Part shown: in pieces, positions 8,807 to 18,110 of the stretch
How the letters are laid out: every line of letters starts with the position of its first letter
Numbering within the stretch: position 1 is the first letter of the stretch
NCBI GenBank assembly: GCA_020831805.1
Contig: JAFIFX010000002.1
Coordinates: 412,534 to 476,533, forward strand
Direction of reading: 5' to 3'
DNA: 64,000 nucleotides
Origin: Planctomycetota bacterium
GTDB taxonomy: Bacteria; Planctomycetota; Phycisphaerae; Phycisphaerales; UBA1924
Made by a program: the position numbers and the translations under genes
Notes under the pieces: generated by a model
Seen by the model: the letters and a program-made list of their open reading frames with translations, nothing else
Database searches by the model: none
What the model was told of the DNA's origin: nothing

Positions 8807-9271
8807 TCAGAGAATCTCGACGATCTCGAACCGCTTGACCCCGCGCGGGGCGTTCACCCGCACGGTCTCACCCACGCGGGCCTTCATCAGGGCCTCGCCC
8901 ATCGGGCTTGAGGCGGTCACCTCGATGATGTCCGGGTCGTCGCTGCCCGAGGACTCGCCCACCAACCGGTAGCTCTCGATCTCGTCGTCGCCCACCTCGC
9001 GGACCTTCACCGTCGACCCGATGAAGGCCACCCCGTCGGCCATGCGGGAGTCGTCGACCACCTGCGCCGTGGTGATCCGCTCCTCCAGCCGCCGGATCTC
9101 CGCCTCCTCCAGCCCCTGCTGCTCGCGGGCGGCGTGGTACTCGGCGTTCTCCTTCAGGTCCCCCAGCGCCCGGGCGTCGGCGATCCGTTGGGTGATCACC
9201 GAACGGTTCGCGATCAGTTCATCCATCCGGGCCTTCAGCCTGGCCTTTTCTTCCGCGGTGATGACATCCAT
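8807..9271 (-). CDS. greA: Transcription elongation factor GreA
   Basis: A 154-residue protein of normal GreA length. The N-terminal coiled coil carries the acidic tip [12 protein letters not shown] (about residues 37-48), whose acidic residues enter the RNA polymerase secondary channel and stimulate cleavage of backtracked RNA. The C-terminal FKBP-like domain is present ([36 protein letters not shown]). It is a housekeeping gene standing by itself: the next minus-strand gene upstream ends 36 bases before its start. Start ATG 9271 fits the family N-terminus ([13 protein letters not shown]). Confidence 0.95.
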   Translation of the reverse strand: MDVITAEEKARLKARMDELIANRSVITQRIADARALGDLKENAEYHAAREQQGLEEAEIRRLEERITTAQVVDDSRMADGVAFIGSTVKVREVGDDEIESYRLVGESSGSDDPDIIEVTASSPMGEALMKARVGETVRVNAPRGVKRFEIVEIL

Positions 9272-9307
9272 GCATGGCCTCCGGCGAGCGTTCCTCGGAC
9301 GCAGACT

Positions 9308-10171
9308 TTACGCCCCGCCCCGGCGCGATGCCACCCCGCGGGAAGCCGCCAGTAGGCAAAGGGCCGCCCCCACGCACCCCGTCGCCCCGATCAACCGCCA
9401 GTGCACCCCCGTCACCGGTGTCAGCGTCCCCGTCATGTCCCGCTCCCGGGTGATCTCCACGATCGCCGTCAGCGGCGAGAGCATCCACCCCGCCCGAGGC
9501 TCGTCCGCACGCGGCCCGTTCCACGACCCCCCGCCCAGTCCAGCACCCAGCCCACCGCCCAGCCCGAGCACCACCGGCCCCGCGAACACCACCGCCAGGA
9601 CCACCAGCATCCACCCCCCGCCCTGGCGTCGCGGCCCGGCGTCCGCCATCGCGATCACGCCCCCGATCACCAGCGCCCAGGCCGCCATCGCCAGGGCCGT
9701 CGCCAGCAGCACCGGCACGGGCCAGTCGGCCAGCACCCGCAGCGCGTGCGGCCACACCACCGCCTGGGCGGGGATCAGCAGCACGAACAGGTCCCGCAGT
9801 ACCGACCGCACCGGCCGCGCCGACGGACGCTGCGACAGCCGCACCGCCGGCCAGAGCAGCACCAGCCCGGCCATCGTCGTCAGGATCATCCCCCGCGCCG
9901 CCGGACGCGTGATCGACGGCGACACATAGAACGCGTCGGACACCGAGAGGAACATCACCCCCGTCACGCCCATCAGGAAGAACATCCACAGCAGCGCGAA
10001 CACCCGCGGCTCCCCGCGCCGGTGCGACCAGTCCGGCCGGTCCTTCGGCACCCGCCCGAAGATATCCTTTTCCTTCTCGACCCCGCCCGGCACCCCGCCG
10101 GATTGCGCGGCGGCCGCCGCGCCCGTCGAGGGGTCGTCCGCGGGCTCAGGCTGTTCAGAGCGGGCGTCCAC
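9308..10171 (-). CDS. Hypothetical multi-pass membrane protein
   Basis: A 287-residue protein with a charged, Pro/Ala-rich N-terminal tail of about 55 residues followed by about six hydrophobic segments (roughly 60-80, 92-112, 125-147, 150-175, 184-212, 252-280). One loop is strikingly Gly-rich (GLGGGLGAGLGGGSWNG). I recognise no family and see no catalytic motif. The first in-frame start is GTG at 10171, with only a weak ribosome-binding site. It lies 18 bases after the end of the dehydratase gene on the same strand, so it may be its operon partner. Confidence 0.5.
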   Translation of the reverse strand: MDARSEQPEPADDPSTGAAAAAQSGGVPGGVEKEKDIFGRVPKDRPDWSHRRGEPRVFALLWMFFLMGVTGVMFLSVSDAFYVSPSITRPAARGMILTTMAGLVLLWPAVRLSQRPSARPVRSVLRDLFVLLIPAQAVVWPHALRVLADWPVPVLLATALAMAAWALVIGGVIAMADAGPRRQGGGWMLVVLAVVFAGPVVLGLGGGLGAGLGGGSWNGPRADEPRAGWMLSPLTAIVEITRERDMTGTLTPVTGVHWRLIGATGCVGAALCLLAASRGVASRRGGA

Positions 10172-10189
10172 GAACGACGATAGGGCTTC

Positions 10190-11254
10190 TCAGGCTCCGG
10201 ACCCGGCGATCTCACGCAGGCGCGGCAGCTCGCCCAGATCCAGATTGCCCCCGGTGATCACCACGCCGACGCGCTTGCCGGACAACGAGCCGGGGTCCCG
10301 CTCGGCGTCCTGGAGCAGCCCCGCCAGGGCGAGCGCCCCCGTCGGCTCGACCACCAGACGCATCCGCTCCAGGCAGAGGAACATCGCCCGGGCGATCCGC
10401 GCCTCGCTGACCGTCTCCATGCGGCTGACCCGCTGGAGGATGATCGGCAGGGTGTAGCGGCCGGCGTAGTGCGTCCGTGCCCCGTCGGCGATGGTGGGGG
10501 GGTTGTGCACGGTCCGCAGCACCCGGTCGGCGAACGACCGCGTGATGTCGTCGCCCAGCTCCGGCTCGACCCCGATCACCTCGCACGCCGGGGTGAGCGC
10601 TTCCATCACCGTCGCGCAGCCCGACAGCACGCCGCCGCCGCCGGTGCAGACATACAGCCGGTCCAGCGGCCCGCGATCCATCTGCTGGGCCTGCTCGATC
10701 AGTTCCAGCGCCAGCGTGCCCTGCCCCGCGATCACCTGTGGGTGGTCGTACGGCGGGATCAGCGTCAGACCCTCTTCGGCCGCGATGCGGTTGCCGATTT
10801 CCTCCCGCTCGGCCTCGTTGGCGTCGTACGACACCACCTGCGAGCCCTTCGCGGCCCGGCTCAGATAGTCCTCGGTCGCCGCACGCTTGGTCGCGGGCGC
10901 GTTGTCCGGCATGACGATCACCGCCCGCACCCGCTGGATCGCCGCCGCCAGCGCGATGCCCTGGGCGTGGTTGCCCGAGGAAAACGCGATCACCCCCGCG
11001 CTGGTTTCGGGCAACTGCGTCACGGCGTTGTACGCGCCGCGGAACTTGAACGCCCCGACCCGCTGGAGGTTCTCGCACTTGAACACCACCTCGGCCCCGG
11101 TCAGCCGATCGACGGTGCGCGAGGTGACCGCCGGCGTCCGGTTCGCGACCCCGCGCAGCCGCTCCGCGGCGGCTCGCACATGGTCGATCGTCACGGAGGA
11201 CGCCAGCGTCAGATCCGGCGCGCTCCCCTCGGTCCAGGCGGTCATCGTGGTCAT
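10190..11254 (-). CDS. Threonine/serine dehydratase-like PLP enzyme
   Basis: A 354-residue fold-type II PLP enzyme. It has the lysine that forms the Schiff base in GAFKFRGAYN (K70), the SSGNHAQGIA substrate loop, VMPDNAPATKRAA, and the glycine-rich phosphate-binding loop TGGGGVLSGCATV. This matches catabolic threonine ammonia-lyases and serine racemases, which deaminate L-Thr/L-Ser to 2-oxobutyrate/pyruvate or racemise serine. There is no C-terminal ACT regulatory domain, so it is not the feedback-inhibited IlvA type. I use ATG 11254; an in-frame TTG at 11281 is less likely, and ATG 11245 is also possible. No amino-acid pathway genes are beside it. Confidence 0.8.
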   Translation of the reverse strand: MTTMTAWTEGSAPDLTLASSVTIDHVRAAAERLRGVANRTPAVTSRTVDRLTGAEVVFKCENLQRVGAFKFRGAYNAVTQLPETSAGVIAFSSGNHAQGIALAAAIQRVRAVIVMPDNAPATKRAATEDYLSRAAKGSQVVSYDANEAEREEIGNRIAAEEGLTLIPPYDHPQVIAGQGTLALELIEQAQQMDRGPLDRLYVCTGGGGVLSGCATVMEALTPACEVIGVEPELGDDITRSFADRVLRTVHNPPTIADGARTHYAGRYTLPIILQRVSRMETVSEARIARAMFLCLERMRLVVEPTGALALAGLLQDAERDPGSLSGKRVGVVITGGNLDLGELPRLREIAGSGA

Positions 11255-11330
11255 CGTCAGAAGCCTAGCGGTCCACCGCAATCCACGCCGCGGACGGACC
11301 GGGTCAGACAGACCGGGTCAGTCGGCCGGA

Positions 11331-11594
11331 TCAGGCGATGTTCAGACGCGGCCCCTGCTCGGACTGCTCGACGGACAGCGTCCGCCCGGCGAGCTGCTCG
11401 TTCAGCGCGGGCTCGACCACCAGCACGGTCTTCCCGTCGTGCTCGAAGGTCTCGTCGGTCTCCTTGGGCTGATCGGGCGACAGGCCGATGCCCTGCGGCC
11501 CGGCCACCAGCCGGATCGCGTACTCGTCGGGCACATTGTTCTCGTTCATGATCGTCGCGAGGTGGGCCTTGGCGTCTTCGGAAACGGTCAGCAT
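11331..11594 (-). CDS. IscA/HesB-fold protein lacking the iron-binding cysteines
   Basis: An 87-residue protein. Its framework follows HesB/IscA proteins: MLTVSEDAKAHL at the start, a central IRLVAGPQGIGLSPD where A-type carriers have GGCSG, FEHDGKTVLVVEP, and a C-terminal SVEQSEQGPRLNIA. All three conserved cysteines (GCSG and the C-terminal CGC) are missing, so it cannot hold an Fe-S cluster in the usual way. The chosen ATG at 11594 has GAAAGG upstream and matches the family N-terminus. It may be a structural or regulatory paralogue. No isc/suf genes are nearby. Confidence 0.65.
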   Translation of the reverse strand: MLTVSEDAKAHLATIMNENNVPDEYAIRLVAGPQGIGLSPDQPKETDETFEHDGKTVLVVEPALNEQLAGRTLSVEQSEQGPRLNIA

Positions 11595-11818
11595 GGCGGA
11601 ACCTTTCGGGTTCTCAGCCGCCGGCCTCAGGCCGACGGCCTTGGTCAGATCGGCCGCGCTCCACATTCGAGTGCGGCCATCGGTCCACAAACCACCCTAG
11701 TGGCCCGCGCACGCGGGTCCACTCTGCCGCGCAAACCCCGCCTATCTCGCCGCAAACGCGGCTTTCCCGCCCGCCCGCGCCCCGGAACACGCCGTGGCAT
11801 TCCGGCGCGCCGACCCGA

Positions 11819-14800
11819 TCAATCCGACCGGACCGCCCGCGCCGCCGGCGTCAGTTCCCGGATCCGCGCATGGCGGAACCGCACCTCCAGCGGCTCGGCC
11901 AGACCGCCCACGCCGTGGACCTGGAACCCCAGCCGCCCCGAGGCGTCCGCCGCGTCGAAGATCTCCGCCGCGGGCACGCCGTTGATCCAGGTCCGGATCA
12001 CCGGCCCCGTCGCGACCACGCGGAACCGGTTCCACTCGCCCGGCCGGAACGCACGCCGGGCGGAGGGCGCGGCGTGCAGCGGGTGCAGCCAGCCCCGCCG
12101 GCGCTCGTCGAAGATCCCGCCGCTATACGCGCGGTCCGAAGGGTCCAGCTCGACCTGGTACCCGCGCAGCCCCTCCCGCGGCGACCGCTCGCCACCGATC
12201 AGCGCGCTGCGGATCTGCACGCCGCTGTTCAGCCGCGGATCGACCTTCGTCTCGTACACCAGCTCGAAATCCCCATACGACCGCGCACTCGTATAGAAAC
12301 TGTTGGGGATGTCCGGCCGTGTCGTGCCGATCAGCTCTCCGCCGCGGAGTTCGTAGCCCGCCTCGCCCCCGCGCACGATCCAGTCATCGGGACGCTCCGC
12401 GTCGAACAGGTCCTCCCACGGCCCCGGCTCGTACGACGCCCGCTCCAGCGGCGCGATCCACACATTGCGGAACCGCACCGCGCCCTCCGCGCGCGAGGCG
12501 TGGTCCTGCAGCACCAGCGGGCCGATCTGCACGCCCAGCCGCTCGCCCGCCGTCTCCCCCCGCGCCCGGCGCGAGCCGGTCGGGTGCGGGATCGCCACAT
12601 CGTCGTGCACCAGCCGCCCGTTCCAGTACACCGTCAGCCGCGCGTCCTCGGTCTTCTTCCCGCCCTCGAAGCGCGGCGCCCTAAACCAGATGTCGAACGC
12701 CTGCCACGCCCCGGGCCCGGCCGAGGCGTTTGCGTCCGGCGCGCGGATCCCGTAGATCGCCCCCGCCTCGTTGTCCGCCAGATCCCCCGTCCCCGCCGGC
12801 GTCCCGAGCACCTGGATCTCGTAGCGGTCCTGCAGGAACACCCCGCTGTTGGCGGCCAGCTGCCCCGACCCGCCCGGCGGGCAGTACCACTCAATGTGCA
12901 GCCGCGTATCCCCGAACGAGGTCGTCGAGATCAGGTCCCCGCTGCCCATCCCGACCTCGATGAAGTCGTCGCCCGCGATGAAATCGTCCTGGCTCAACGC
13001 CGGCGGCTGCGCCGGCTCGTCCCGGTAGCGCATCGTCGCCGAACTGTTCCGCCCCGTGAGCACCACCGCGTCCGCCGGCGGCTGCACGCCCACGCCCACC
13101 GCCGTCGGCCGGATCGCCGCCCCGCCGATCGACGACGCCCGCACCGCCTCCGCGTGCGGCACCGCGTTGACCGTGTACCACGCCTCCGTCGACCAGATCG
13201 CCTCGCCTGACACGCTGACCGGGTCCGTCCGGATGTGGTAGCACCGCCCCGGTTCGATCCCGCCCAGGTCCAGCACCACCGACCGCCCGTCCTCGCCCGG
13301 CGTCGCCCGCACCGCCGCGTGCCCCCGGTCGCCGACCTTCGGCCCGCCGTAGTCCCCCGTCGGCCGGTAGGTCCACGACCGCACGAGGTAGTTCGCGGGG
13401 TCCGCCAGCCATGCGGGGTCCACCGCGTCGGTGAAGCTGATCCGGAACCCGGTCGGCGTCGCGGTCACCGAGTGCATCTCGAACACCGGCGTGCCGTTGG
13501 GCACCAGCCGCTGCAGCCCGTGCTGCGTGCCCCGCCAGTTCCAGTTGCCCCCCGCGCCGATGCACCCGACATACAGTGACCCGTCCGGCCCCCACGCCAT
13601 CCGGTTCACCCCCGCCTCGATCCCCTGCGTGAACCGGAACAGCGCCCCCTGCAACTGCCCGTTGACCCGCTCGAACGCCACCCGACGCACGCCCCCGGCC
13701 GTCAGCTCGCCCACCAGCACCTGCCCGTCATACACCCCGCCGCGGATCGCCAGCGGCTCCGTCGGCGAGTTGCTCACCTCGTTCTGCGCCATCAGCACCG
13801 CCGCGGGCGCCCGCGCCCGGTCCGACCACTCGCTCGGGTGCCCGCCCTGGGGAAACCGCTCGCGCAGGTTCGGCACGAACCGCGTCCAGTTGTAATGCCC
13901 GTAGAACCGCCCCGGGATCACCTCGGCGATCTGGTTCGTCGGCATCCAGGTCCCCTGGTTGTCCGTGTAGATCAACGCCCCGTCCGCGGTCAGCCCCAGC
14001 CCGTTCGGCGTGCGTGTCCCCCCCGCGATCACCACGGTCTCTCCGCTGGCGATGTCGATCTCGACGATCCCCCCGCGCATCGGCCCGTTCGGCCCGGCGT
14101 TGTGCTCCATCCCCTCCCACCCGGGCGGCGCCATCGATGTGGACAAGGCGGTGCACAGCTTCGCGTCGATGTGCACCAGCCCGAACGCGAACTGGTGGTA
14201 GTTCCACCCTTCCCAGCCTTCGCCCACCACCTCGTGCGTCTCGAAGAACCCGTCGCCGTTCGTGTCCAGCAGCCGCACGACCGCCCTGCGGTGCGCGACA
14301 TACAGCACCCCGTCCACCACGCAGATCCCGGTCGGCTCGTACAGATCCGTCGCGATCCGCGTGACCGTCACCGCCGCCGGATCCCCCGCGTCGAGGTTGT
14401 CCAGCGCGTACAGACCGTCGGGTTGTTTGCTCTCGATGTCCGGCAGCGTGCGATCGTCGCGCTGCAGCGGGTCGAAGGTCCCGACCACCAGCCGCCCGTC
14501 GGGCAGGAACCCCATCGCACCGACCTTCGGATCAAACCCCGGCGGCCGGATGTCCACCAGCGTCCACGCCGGGTGCACCCCACCCACCGGCGCGCCGTCC
14601 CCCGGCCGCCGCCCGTCCTCCACTCGCTTGACACCCGGCGAGGTCACCCGCGTCAGATCCCGCTCGGCGCGCAGATCGTCCTCCCCGAGCAGCCGGAACC
14701 CGTCCTCGCCCGCCCGCTTCCACTCCAGCCGCAGCCCCGCGCGCCCGCCCGCGTCGAAGTGCTCGATGAGCAGCGGGTGCCGCCCCGCGCCCAGCATCAC

Positions 14801-15181
14801 CGGCGCGCTCTCCATCGCGGTGAACCCGTGCCGCCCGTCGTGGTCGATCAGCAGCCGCCCCCCGACCGTCAGCCGCGCCCCGTCATCGCTGGTGAGCCGG
14901 AACACCCGCTCGCCGGGCTCACTGACGACCACCTCCCCGATCACCACCGTCACGAACGGCGCCTCGACCCCGAAGTCCCCGTCCCGAAGGTCGATCGTCG
15001 GCAGCAGCCAGTCCCGGTTCGGCGTCTGGTCCGGCGCGATCCGCGGGATCCGCTGCGGCGCCTCCGCCACGCTGTATACCCGCACCGTCACACCGGGCTC
15101 CGTGCCGGGTCCCCCCGCCGACACGGGAAGCACGAGAGAAGCCAGCAAACCGATCAAAAACGACGCATGCGGCAAGATCAT
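11819..15181 (-). CDS. Secreted PA14 / beta-propeller / double DUF1080 protein
   Basis: A 1120-residue exported protein with a signal peptide (MILPHASFLIGLLASLVLPVSA). Domains in order: a PA14-like carbohydrate-binding beta-barrel (about 30-165, with RLTSDDGARLTVGGRLLIDHDG); a glucose/sorbosone dehydrogenase-like or NHL-type beta-propeller (about 205-560, with GFLPDGRLVVGTFD, EPTGICVVDGVLYVAH, RTPNGLGLTADG, GPDGSLYVG); a linker; then two 3-keto-disaccharide hydrolase (DUF1080) lectin-like domains (about 735-930 and 940-1110). Each DUF1080 half has the typical LNSGVQIRS / ANSGVFLQD and Y-Q-V/EIQVLG signatures. This build is common in planctomycetes and suggests binding and breakdown of polysaccharide-derived 3-keto sugars outside the cell. 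No sulfatase or other glycan gene is adjacent. Confidence 0.8.
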   Translation of the reverse strand: MILPHASFLIGLLASLVLPVSAGGPGTEPGVTVRVYSVAEAPQRIPRIAPDQTPNRDWLLPTIDLRDGDFGVEAPFVTVVIGEVVVSEPGERVFRLTSDDGARLTVGGRLLIDHDGRHGFTAMESAPVMLGAGRHPLLIEHFDAGGRAGLRLEWKRAGEDGFRLLGEDDLRAERDLTRVTSPGVKRVEDGRRPGDGAPVGGVHPAWTLVDIRPPGFDPKVGAMGFLPDGRLVVGTFDPLQRDDRTLPDIESKQPDGLYALDNLDAGDPAAVTVTRIATDLYEPTGICVVDGVLYVAHRRAVVRLLDTNGDGFFETHEVVGEGWEGWNYHQFAFGLVHIDAKLCTALSTSMAPPGWEGMEHNAGPNGPMRGGIVEIDIASGETVVIAGGTRTPNGLGLTADGALIYTDNQGTWMPTNQIAEVIPGRFYGHYNWTRFVPNLRERFPQGGHPSEWSDRARAPAAVLMAQNEVSNSPTEPLAIRGGVYDGQVLVGELTAGGVRRVAFERVNGQLQGALFRFTQGIEAGVNRMAWGPDGSLYVGCIGAGGNWNWRGTQHGLQRLVPNGTPVFEMHSVTATPTGFRISFTDAVDPAWLADPANYLVRSWTYRPTGDYGGPKVGDRGHAAVRATPGEDGRSVVLDLGGIEPGRCYHIRTDPVSVSGEAIWSTEAWYTVNAVPHAEAVRASSIGGAAIRPTAVGVGVQPPADAVVLTGRNSSATMRYRDEPAQPPALSQDDFIAGDDFIEVGMGSGDLISTTSFGDTRLHIEWYCPPGGSGQLAANSGVFLQDRYEIQVLGTPAGTGDLADNEAGAIYGIRAPDANASAGPGAWQAFDIWFRAPRFEGGKKTEDARLTVYWNGRLVHDDVAIPHPTGSRRARGETAGERLGVQIGPLVLQDHASRAEGAVRFRNVWIAPLERASYEPGPWEDLFDAERPDDWIVRGGEAGYELRGGELIGTTRPDIPNSFYTSARSYGDFELVYETKVDPRLNSGVQIRSALIGGERSPREGLRGYQVELDPSDRAYSGGIFDERRRGWLHPLHAAPSARRAFRPGEWNRFRVVATGPVIRTWINGVPAAEIFDAADASGRLGFQVHGVGGLAEPLEVRFRHARIRELTPAARAVRSD

Positions 15182-15221
15182 GCCGCCAGTCTACACGAAC
15201 CCCGCCCCCCGCCCCGCCCGC

Positions 15222-16076
15222 TCAGCCCTTCCGCCACCCCGTCGCCACCGCCGCCGCCAGCCACGCCGCGCACTGCGTCAGCGCGATCGTCGATCCCGGC
15301 GGCCAGTCCAGCACGATCGACAGCCAGATCCCCGCCGCCACCGTCACGACCGCCACGACCACGCTCAGGACAAACACCCCGGCCAGCGACCGCGTCAGCC
15401 GCAGCGCCGTCGCCCCCGGCAGCACCAGCGCCGCCGTCGCCAGCACCACACCGGCCACCTGCACCGCCAGCACCACCGCCCCCGCCAGCAGCACCAGCAC
15501 CAGCGTGCCCGTCCGCGATGCGCTCACCCCCGCCGGCTCGCACGCCGACTCGTCGAACGCCCACAGCAGCACCGACCGGCGCTTCCAGAACAACGCCAGC
15601 GCGATCGCGACCGTCGCTGCCAGCGTCGTCCACGCCGCCCCTGCCGAGATCGACAGCAGCTCGCCGAAGAGCACCCCCTCGATCGATGCCAGCGGCCCGC
15701 TCCCCGCCGCGAGCGCCCGCTCCGCCGCCACGCGGTACAGCACGAACCCCAGCGCCATGCTCGCCGTCATCACGATCCCGATCGCCGCGTCCGTCCGGCG
15801 CTGCACCCGCTTGGCCAGGTGCGACACCAGCAGCCCCGCCCCGATCGAGAACGCCGCCACCGTCGCCGTCCGAAGCACCGGGTCCGCCCCCGCGAACCCG
15901 TTGAAACCCAGCAGCGCCGCCAGCCCCACGCCCCCGAACGCCGCGTGCGACACCCCCTGGCCCACGAACGCCAGCCGCTTGAGCACCACGATCACCGAGA
16001 TCAGCCCGCCCAGCAGCGCCACCAGCATCGCCACCGCGATCCCGGGCCCGAAGAGCTGGAGGTCGTCGAGGTTCAC
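15222..16076 (-). CDS. znuB: Zinc/manganese ABC transporter permease
   Basis: A 284-residue permease of the ABC-3 family (ZnuB/MntB type) with about eight hydrophobic segments. Conserved features include the N-terminal VALLGGLISVIVVLKRLAFVG, then GQGVSHAAFGGVGLAALLG (the coupling-helix region) and the central WAFDESACEPAGVSASR loop. It forms the membrane channel with the ATPase ZnuC and receives metal from ZnuA. Its start overlaps the end of the ATPase gene by 4 bases (ATGA type), so the two are translationally coupled. Whether the metal is zinc or manganese is not certain; the His-rich stretches in the partners favour zinc. Confidence 0.85.
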   Translation of the reverse strand: MNLDDLQLFGPGIAVAMLVALLGGLISVIVVLKRLAFVGQGVSHAAFGGVGLAALLGFNGFAGADPVLRTATVAAFSIGAGLLVSHLAKRVQRRTDAAIGIVMTASMALGFVLYRVAAERALAAGSGPLASIEGVLFGELLSISAGAAWTTLAATVAIALALFWKRRSVLLWAFDESACEPAGVSASRTGTLVLVLLAGAVVLAVQVAGVVLATAALVLPGATALRLTRSLAGVFVLSVVVAVVTVAAGIWLSIVLDWPPGSTIALTQCAAWLAAAVATGWRKG

Positions 16077-16978
16077 CGCGCCCCCTCCCCGTGATCATGC
16101 CCATGCCCGTGTCCGTCGTACTGCCCATGCTGATGCCCGTGCTCATGGGAAGGATCGTCGCACTCCGCCGCTGTGTGCGCCTCCACATGCACCCGCCCGA
16201 ACACCGCCTCTACATCGTGCGCGAACACCTCGGCCAGGATCGCCGGCGTCAGCCCCGACGGCGCATCGTGGAAGTGCAGCGAACGGTGCAGGCACGCCAC
16301 CCGGTCCGACCCCGCCGCGATCGCCCGCAGGTCGTGCGACACCGTGATGATCGTGATGCCCAGCTCGGTGTGCAGCGTGTTGATCAGGTCCGCGAAACGC
16401 TGCTGACCCGCCGCGTCCACGCCCACCGTCGGCTCGTCGAGCACCAGCAGCGACGGCTCCGCCGCGATCGCCCGCGCGATCATCGCCCGCTGCAACTGCC
16501 CGCCCGACAAGGCCCCGATCGGACGCCCCGCCAGGTCCGACAGCCCCACCAGCCCCAGCGCCCGGTCCGCCGCGGCCTCCGCGGCGCGGTCGCGCAGCAC
16601 CAGCGGGCTGGTCCTGGTCGCCAGCGGCATCGCCACCGCCTGACGCACCGACACCGGCCAGTCCACCTCCGCCGTGATCCGCTGCGGCAGGTATCCGACC
16701 AGCCCCGCCCGGCGCGCCGCCGACGCCGACCGCCCCAGCACCCGCACCGCCCCCGCGTCCGGCTCCATCAGCCCGAGCATCAGCTTCACCAGCGTCGACT
16801 TCCCGCCCCCGTTCGGCCCGAGGATCCCAAGCCGCGTCCCCCGCTCGACCCGCAGCGTCACATCCCGCAGCGCCGCCACCGCCTCGTCCCGCACCCCCCG
16901 CGCCGGATAGGTGTACGACACCCCCGCGATCTCCACCGCCGGCTCGGATCCGCTGGTTGCGCCCGGTTCAGGGAGCAT
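16073..16978 (-). CDS. znuC: Zinc/manganese ABC transporter ATP-binding protein
   Basis: A 301-residue ATPase. It has Walker A GPNGGGKST, the signature LSGGQLQRAMIARA, Walker B LLVLDEPTVGVD, and the H-loop HD (VSHDL). The end of the protein is an unusual His-rich tail (SHEHGHQHGQYDGHGHGHDHGEGAR) likely to bind zinc. I place the start at ATG 16978, which overlaps the end of znuA by 11 bases; the frame is open upstream but that extra part is only Arg-rich and lies inside znuA. Gene order znuA-znuC-znuB with overlaps points to one transcript. Confidence 0.85.
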   Translation of the reverse strand: MLPEPGATSGSEPAVEIAGVSYTYPARGVRDEAVAALRDVTLRVERGTRLGILGPNGGGKSTLVKLMLGLMEPDAGAVRVLGRSASAARRAGLVGYLPQRITAEVDWPVSVRQAVAMPLATRTSPLVLRDRAAEAAADRALGLVGLSDLAGRPIGALSGGQLQRAMIARAIAAEPSLLVLDEPTVGVDAAGQQRFADLINTLHTELGITIITVSHDLRAIAAGSDRVACLHRSLHFHDAPSGLTPAILAEVFAHDVEAVFGRVHVEAHTAAECDDPSHEHGHQHGQYDGHGHGHDHGEGAR

Positions 16979-17936
16979 CCGGCGATTCTTGGTCCGCCCC
17001 GGACGCCCCGCCCGGCGCCGGCGCCGAAAGCCCCGCCACCAGCGCATCGAGGTTCGCCCGCATCATCCCCAGCCAGTCCTCGGACGACTCGGGGTCCAGC
17101 GTGTGCACCTCCAGCCCCAGCCGCGACGCGATCCGCCTGGGCAGCCCGTCGGGGAACTGCGGCTCGATGAACACCGCCCCCACGCCGTACTCGGCCACCG
17201 CCGCGCGCACCCGGCTCAGATCCCCCGGCGTCGGCTCCACCGACGCCACCGGCCGGATCACCTGCGCGATCACAATCCCGTACCGCTCCGCGATCCGCCG
17301 GAACGCGTCGTGGTGCGTGATGATCGCCCGGCCCGCGAACGGCTCCAGCCGAGCCTCGTACGCCGCGCCGACCTCGCGCACCTCGGCCCGCAGCGACTCG
17401 GCCCGCTGCTCGGCGTCCGACGCCGCCAGCCCGCGCGACGCCAACGCCGACGGCAGCGCGCCCAGCAACGCATCGACCAGCACCGGGTCCAGCCACAGGT
17501 GCGGGTCCGTCCCGTGCCCCGCGCAGTCGTGCAGGTCATGCCCGTGGTGATCGTGGTGGTGATGGTGCCCTTCCTCGATCTCGACGCCCAGCGCCTCGGC
17601 GATGTTGAACACCCGGTCGCGCTCCACCTGCCGCCCGACCGCGCGCGAGATCGAGGGCTCCAGCACCGGCCCGACGACCACCACCATCGCCGCGTCACGC
17701 AGCCGGCGCGCGTCCGAGGGCGACATCTGATAGCCGTGCGGCGAGGACCCCGCCGGCACGATCGACCGCACCTCCACCCCGTCCGCGACCAGCGGCCGCA
17801 CCAGCGACACCAGCGGCGCCACCTCCACCAGCACCACCGGCCCCCCGCCGGAGCCGGACCGTGAACACCCCGCCGGGACCAGCCCATAGACCAGCACCCC
17901 GAACACCCCCAGCAAGACCCACCATCGTGTCTTCAT
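16968..17936 (-). CDS. znuA: Zinc-binding lipoprotein of ABC transporter (cluster A-I)
   Basis: A 322-residue extracytoplasmic metal-binding protein. Signal peptide and lipobox PAGC point to a membrane-anchored lipoprotein. The metal ligands of the ZnuA/TroA family are visible: SSPHGYQMSP (first His), DPHLWLDP (second), THHDAF (third), and an acidic residue near FIEPQF. Between the first two sits a His-rich loop (EGHHHHHDHHGHDLHD), a hallmark of zinc-specific ZnuA proteins. The start ATG 17936 gives a normal signal peptide (MKTRWWVLLGVFG); 24 upstream codons are open but not signal-like. It is the first gene of the transporter unit. Confidence 0.88.
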   Translation of the reverse strand: MKTRWWVLLGVFGVLVYGLVPAGCSRSGSGGGPVVLVEVAPLVSLVRPLVADGVEVRSIVPAGSSPHGYQMSPSDARRLRDAAMVVVVGPVLEPSISRAVGRQVERDRVFNIAEALGVEIEEGHHHHHDHHGHDLHDCAGHGTDPHLWLDPVLVDALLGALPSALASRGLAASDAEQRAESLRAEVREVGAAYEARLEPFAGRAIITHHDAFRRIAERYGIVIAQVIRPVASVEPTPGDLSRVRAAVAEYGVGAVFIEPQFPDGLPRRIASRLGLEVHTLDPESSEDWLGMMRANLDALVAGLSAPAPGGASGADQESPDAP

Positions 17937-18024
17937 ACTGCAACTGTATTCGCAAAAATCCCGCCAGGGTTCGCCCCGCGTCCCTTTTCCAGGCCCCGCG
18001 GCGGGCATAAACTGACCCCTTGCC

Positions 18025-18097
18025 GGGGCGGTAGCTCAGTTGGTAGAGCGCATCGTTCGCAATGATGAGGTCGGGAGTTCGAATCTCCTCCGCTCCA
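18025..18097 (+). tRNA. tRNA-Ala (anticodon CGC)
   Basis: 73 bases fold as a full cloverleaf: acceptor GGGGCGG (18025-18031) with CCGCTCC (18090-18096), D-stem GCTC/GAGC, anticodon stem CATCG/TGATG with loop TTCGCAA (anticodon CGC at 18058-18060), T-stem GGGAG/CTCCT with TTCGAAT. The acceptor stem has the G3:U70 wobble that identifies alanine tRNAs, agreeing with the CGC anticodon that reads GCG. The discriminator base is A; CCA is not encoded. It lies between divergent znuA and a bidirectional hairpin terminator. Confidence 0.95.
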
Positions 18098-18110
18098 CTC
18101 GGCCGTCAGG

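Noticed and set aside
17935..17949. Imperfect dyad ATAC...GTAT at the znuA start, considered as a Zur box
   Set aside because: Only 10 of 14 positions are symmetrical, it overlaps the start codon, and it does not resemble known Zur sites.
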